From: Hydrogenophaga sp.
Lineage (GTDB): Bacteria; Pseudomonadota; Gammaproteobacteria; Burkholderiales; Burkholderiaceae
NCBI GenBank assembly: GCA_025458545.1
Contig: JALOSH010000059.1
Span: forward strand, 1 to 9,179
Direction of reading: 5' to 3'
DNA: 9,179 nucleotides
Below the pieces are notes generated by a model. That model searched no databases, was not told the DNA's origin, and was given only the letters and a program-made list of their open reading frames with translations. Positions within the stretch are counted from its first letter, which is position 1; every line of letters starts with the position of its first letter. Of the stretch, positions 6,500 to 9,179 are shown piece by piece. The position numbers and the translations under genes are program-made.

Positions 6500-7609
6500 G
6501 AGCACCAGCCACCCGAAGGCGCCGAGCGAGACCACCGAATAAATCATGGCTGGCGAGGCCGCCGCCAGCCAGGGTTGCCACTGGTTGAGGTTGCCGATGT
6601 AGCCGAACACGTTGTTGAGCAAGAAGAAACTGATGCCCGCCATGACACCGCCGAACACATAGCCTGTGATGCCGCCCGAACGGAAATGCAGGTAGGCAAA
6701 GGGCAGGGCGAGCACCACCATCACCAGGCAGCTCAGCGGATAAAACACTTTCCGCCAGAACTCGATCTGGTAGCGCTGTGCGGTCTGCCCGTTGGCCTCC
6801 AGGTGCTGGATGTAGGCGTACAGGTCGGTGGTCCGCATACGCTCGGGTTTGAGCAGCGCCACCGACACCATCTCGGCTGTGATGCTGCTGGGCCAACGCA
6901 GCGTTTCCAGCTGCTGGCTGGAAATACGCGCTGAAGCCAGGCCTGCGGTGTCGAACTCGCGCCGCTGCACCTGGTTCAAGGTCCAGGAATCGTCGGTCTC
7001 GATCTGGCCACTGCGGGCCTGCAGCGTGGACACCAGAAAGCCCTGGTTGTCGAACTCGAAGATGCGCACGTTGTCCAGGCCGCCTTGGGGTGTCATCGCA
7101 CCCACGTTGACCGAAAAGCTGCTGTAGGTCTGGCGCTCCTTGAGCCAGGCACCGGTCTGCCCCAGGCTGATGCGGCCCTGAAAGTTGGCCTTCAGCAGCT
7201 GTGCCGCACGGTCGGCCATCGGCGCGACATAGTCGCCCAGGGCGAATGTCAGCGCCACAAAAAATGCGCCCAGCCCGAGCAGGGTGCGCAAGGCGCGCCA
7301 GGGGCCGAGGCCGCTGGTGCGCAAGATGGTGTATTCCGACCCTTGCGCCAGCCGTGCCAGCACAAACACCGTGCCGATCAGCACCGCAATCGGCAACAGT
7401 TCGTACACCCGGCTGGGCATGAGCAAACCCACATACAACAAGGCGCGCGGCAGGTCGTACACCAGGGCCGGGTCCAACGGCGACGCACGGCCAAGGGAAG
7501 GCAGTTCTTCCACGAAGTCGAAAAAGAAGAACAGCGACAGAAACGCCAGCAGCACGAAGGCCACCGCAACCAGGATCTCTCCGTAAATCAGACGGCGAAT
7601 CGTCTTCAT
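6491..7609 (-). CDS. lptG: LPS export ABC transporter permease LptG
   Basis: This 372-residue inner-membrane protein pairs with LptF and an LptB dimer (encoded elsewhere) to pull lipopolysaccharide out of the inner membrane into the LptC-LptA bridge. Predicted membrane segments lie at about 11-31, 68-88, 105-125, 285-306, 313-335 and 346-369, three before and three after a periplasmic beta-jellyroll domain (about 130-280). The cytoplasmic coupling-helix region RLAQGSEYTILRTSG (86-100), with E92, contacts LptB. The C-terminal half has the family's YPLSCLVMVVLALPFAY-like helix. The start is set by MKTIRRLIYGEI and by overlap with the lptF stop: ATG and TGA share bases as ATGA. A GGGGG run (7620-7624) 10 bases upstream is a weak ribosome site, so coupling to lptF is likely. 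Confidence 0.94.
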   Translation of the reverse strand: MKTIRRLIYGEILVAVAFVLLAFLSLFFFFDFVEELPSLGRASPLDPALVYDLPRALLYVGLLMPSRVYELLPIAVLIGTVFVLARLAQGSEYTILRTSGLGPWRALRTLLGLGAFFVALTFALGDYVAPMADRAAQLLKANFQGRISLGQTGAWLKERQTYSSFSVNVGAMTPQGGLDNVRIFEFDNQGFLVSTLQARSGQIETDDSWTLNQVQRREFDTAGLASARISSQQLETLRWPSSITAEMVSVALLKPERMRTTDLYAYIQHLEANGQTAQRYQIEFWRKVFYPLSCLVMVVLALPFAYLHFRSGGITGYVFGGVMAGISFFLLNNVFGYIGNLNQWQPWLAAASPAMIYSVVSLGAFGWLVLRR

Positions 7610-8733
7610 GCGGGCTGCGCCCCCAGGGCTGCGCTGCGGGCGGCGCGCCGCGCAGAGAGCCAGCCGCGCAGGCTGATGTTGTGGTGGCGCTTGAGCAGCC
7701 ACAGCGATGCCAGCATAAAAACCGACCCGTGCAACAACAGCATGAACGCACCCAGCGACACCAGGTTGGAAGCGACCCAGTTCTGTCCCAGGTTGAGCAA
7801 GTTGAAGTAAAAAACAAAGGCAAACAGGGTGAAGAACAGGTTGCCGCCCCGTCCCGCGCGCGGGTTGCCGGTGGTGGCGGCGAGGGCGATCAGCACAAAG
7901 TTGAAAGCCGCCAGCGGCATCCCGATGCGCCAACCCAGCTCTCCCAGATGGGCCTGGGTGGGCTCTGCGATCAACTGCCGGCTGGGCCTGGACTTCAGGC
8001 CCAGCGCGCCCGACGAGATTCGGGTCGAAGCGCCCACCTGCACCGCATACAGCTCGAACTCGCTGACCTTCATGCCGCCCTGGTCGGGGTCGCTCTCCAG
8101 GCGCTGACCGTTGTTGAGCATCAGCATCTGCTGCTCGCCCACCCACTCAATCCGACCGGATCGGGCCGAGGTGATGGTTTCGCGTCCATCCGGCTCGGTG
8201 CTGGAGATGAAGATGTTGCGGCCTTCGGTGCCGGACGCGGTGTCTTTGTCGATGAAGAAGACGCGGCGGCCACTGGACGATTCCTGGAACTGTCCGGGCG
8301 CCACCCGCTCCAGATCACCACGGCGCGCAAAGCGGTCCCGCAACTCTTCCGTCTGCTGGTTGGCCCAGGGCCAGACGAACAGCACCATGACGGTGATCAC
8401 CAGCAGAACCGGCCAGGCAAACCGCAGCACCGGACCCACAAATCCCCCCAGCGAACGCCCACTGGCGAGCCAGATGATCATCTCGCTGTCGCGGTACATG
8501 CGCGAGAGCGCGAAAACGATGGCGATGAACAGCGCCAGGGTGAGGATGGTGGGCATGCGGCCCAGCACGGTGTAGCCCAGCACCAGCATGACCTCTTCCG
8601 GGTTGACACTGCCTCGCGAGGCCAGTCCCAGGGTCCGGATCAGCAGGATGGTCAGCACGATGGTGAACAGCACCACCAGCGTGGCCCCGAAGCTGTGGGC
8701 CAGCTCTCTGCGGATGGAGGAATGGAATAACAT
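7606..8733 (-). CDS. lptF: LPS export ABC transporter permease LptF
   Basis: This 375-residue inner-membrane partner of LptG follows the family plan: three N-terminal membrane helices (about 15-36, 60-78, 101-122), a periplasmic beta-jellyroll (about 125-265) and three C-terminal helices (about 272-290, 298-316, 325-348). The opening MLFHSSIRRELAHSFGATLV is characteristic of proteobacterial LptF. SRMYRDSEMIIWLASGRS (77-94) is the coupling helix facing LptB. The tail after residue 350 is short and rich in Arg and Ala. The start at 8733 is chosen by family alignment, since no good Shine-Dalgarno sequence lies upstream. The gene diverges from pepA, as in many proteobacteria, and leads the lptF-lptG-cbiX-cysB-aminotransferase run. 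Confidence 0.94.
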   Translation of the reverse strand: MLFHSSIRRELAHSFGATLVVLFTIVLTILLIRTLGLASRGSVNPEEVMLVLGYTVLGRMPTILTLALFIAIVFALSRMYRDSEMIIWLASGRSLGGFVGPVLRFAWPVLLVITVMVLFVWPWANQQTEELRDRFARRGDLERVAPGQFQESSSGRRVFFIDKDTASGTEGRNIFISSTEPDGRETITSARSGRIEWVGEQQMLMLNNGQRLESDPDQGGMKVSEFELYAVQVGASTRISSGALGLKSRPSRQLIAEPTQAHLGELGWRIGMPLAAFNFVLIALAATTGNPRAGRGGNLFFTLFAFVFYFNLLNLGQNWVASNLVSLGAFMLLLHGSVFMLASLWLLKRHHNISLRGWLSARRAARSAALGAQPA

Positions 8734-8761
8734 CGAAAGCGTTGTAGAAAGTGCAATTATG
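8728..8761. promoter_or_regulatory. Compact divergent start region of lptF and pepA
   Basis: Only 25 bases (8734-8758) separate the two start codons, so promoters must extend into the coding sequences. A -10-like CATAAT on the minus strand (8761-8756) covers the pepA start codon and could serve lptF. A -10-like TAACAT on the plus strand (8728-8733) covers the lptF start codon and could serve pepA. I see no good -35 hexamer at proper spacing for either, so these assignments are tentative. Leaders would be about 16-19 bases. Confidence 0.3.
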
Positions 8762-9179
8762 AACTTCGAACTCAAATCCCTCTCGGCCTTGCAGGCCGCG
8801 CAGCTCTCGGTGGATGCCCTGCTCGTGCTGGTGCCCGACGCGGGCTCCGACACGCCTTCCACGGACGGCGGTGCGCTGGCGGAGCTGATCCAACTGGCCA
8901 CCACCCGCGGTGATATGGAATCCGGCGTTGGCAAGTGCCTGGCCTGTTACCGTCCGACCGGTTTCAAGGCCGCTCGCGTGGTCCTGGTGCGCGCGGGCGA
9001 CGGCTCGGCCAACTCGGTGCGCAAAGCCGTGGCGGCGGGCATGTCCAGCCTCAAGCTGCCGGCGGTCAAGAAGTTGGGGCTGGTGCTGAGTCTGCTGCCA
9101 GCGTCCGATGCCGCCGTGCGCGCAGCCATGATGGCCTGCGCCGACGCCACCTACGTGTACACCAGCACCAAGCCCACGG
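8759..9179 (+). CDS. pepA: Leucyl aminopeptidase PepA, N-terminal part (3' partial)
   Basis: The gene starts with ATG at 8759 and runs open to the window end, giving 140 residues of an enzyme usually about 500 long. PepA (M17 family) is a cytoplasmic, metal-dependent hexameric aminopeptidase releasing N-terminal leucine and other residues. Only the N-terminal macro-like domain is seen: MNFELKSLSALQA, a beta strand DALLVLVPDAG, FKAARVVLVRAG, a Ser/Ala-rich helix, and DATYVYTSTKP at the edge, typical of betaproteobacterial PepA. The two-metal catalytic domain lies to the right of the window. A weak AGAAAG ribosome site (8746-8751) stands 7 bases upstream. The identification is supported by the divergent lptF neighbour, a pairing also found in E. 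coli. Confidence 0.88.
   Translation, partial: MNFELKSLSALQAAQLSVDALLVLVPDAGSDTPSTDGGALAELIQLATTRGDMESGVGKCLACYRPTGFKAARVVLVRAGDGSANSVRKAVAAGMSSLKLPAVKKLGLVLSLLPASDAAVRAAMMACADATYVYTSTKPT

Noticed and set aside
7681..8730. A plus-strand open frame of 349 codons opposite lptF.
   Set aside because: The His/Gln/Asp-rich product has no membrane segments or motifs, and lptF on the other strand is unmistakable.

Overview
The window looks like chromosomal DNA from a high-GC betaproteobacterium, probably Burkholderiales and perhaps Comamonadaceae. This rests on the G/C-rich third codon positions, the strong similarity of every recognisable protein to that group, and the divergent pepA / lptFG arrangement. 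I saw no phage, transposon, tRNA, rRNA or CRISPR signal. Most of it is ordinary housekeeping DNA, and the less familiar part is the central pair of exported proteins.

Left part (1-3988): the 3' two-thirds of an HrpA-type DEAH RNA helicase gene (+) enters from the left edge. It converges, with a 9-base gap, on a minus-strand gene for a secreted protein joining a FecR domain to a SPOR-like domain. A 253-base intergenic region then separates that gene from a divergent plus-strand gene for a Tat-exported Rieske iron-sulfur protein. This Rieske protein has unusually long spacing between its two ligand motifs and lacks the usual disulfide cysteines.

Middle and right part (3995-8733, all minus; transcription runs right to left): lptF - lptG - cbiX - cysB - methionine aminotransferase (ybdL-like). 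The junctions are a 4-base ATGA overlap, a 4-base gap, another ATGA overlap and a 9-base gap, so the five genes look like one co-transcribed and translationally coupled unit. LptF and LptG form the membrane part of the lipopolysaccharide export transporter. The other three belong to sulfur metabolism: CbiX is a small chelatase likely to insert the metal into sirohydrochlorin (siroheme is the cofactor of sulfite reductase), CysB is the LysR-type sulfur regulator, and the aminotransferase acts on methionine or its keto acid. The operon converges on the Rieske gene with a 6-base gap.

Right edge (8759-9179): the start of pepA (leucyl aminopeptidase), divergent from lptF with only 25 bases between the two start codons and cut by the window end.
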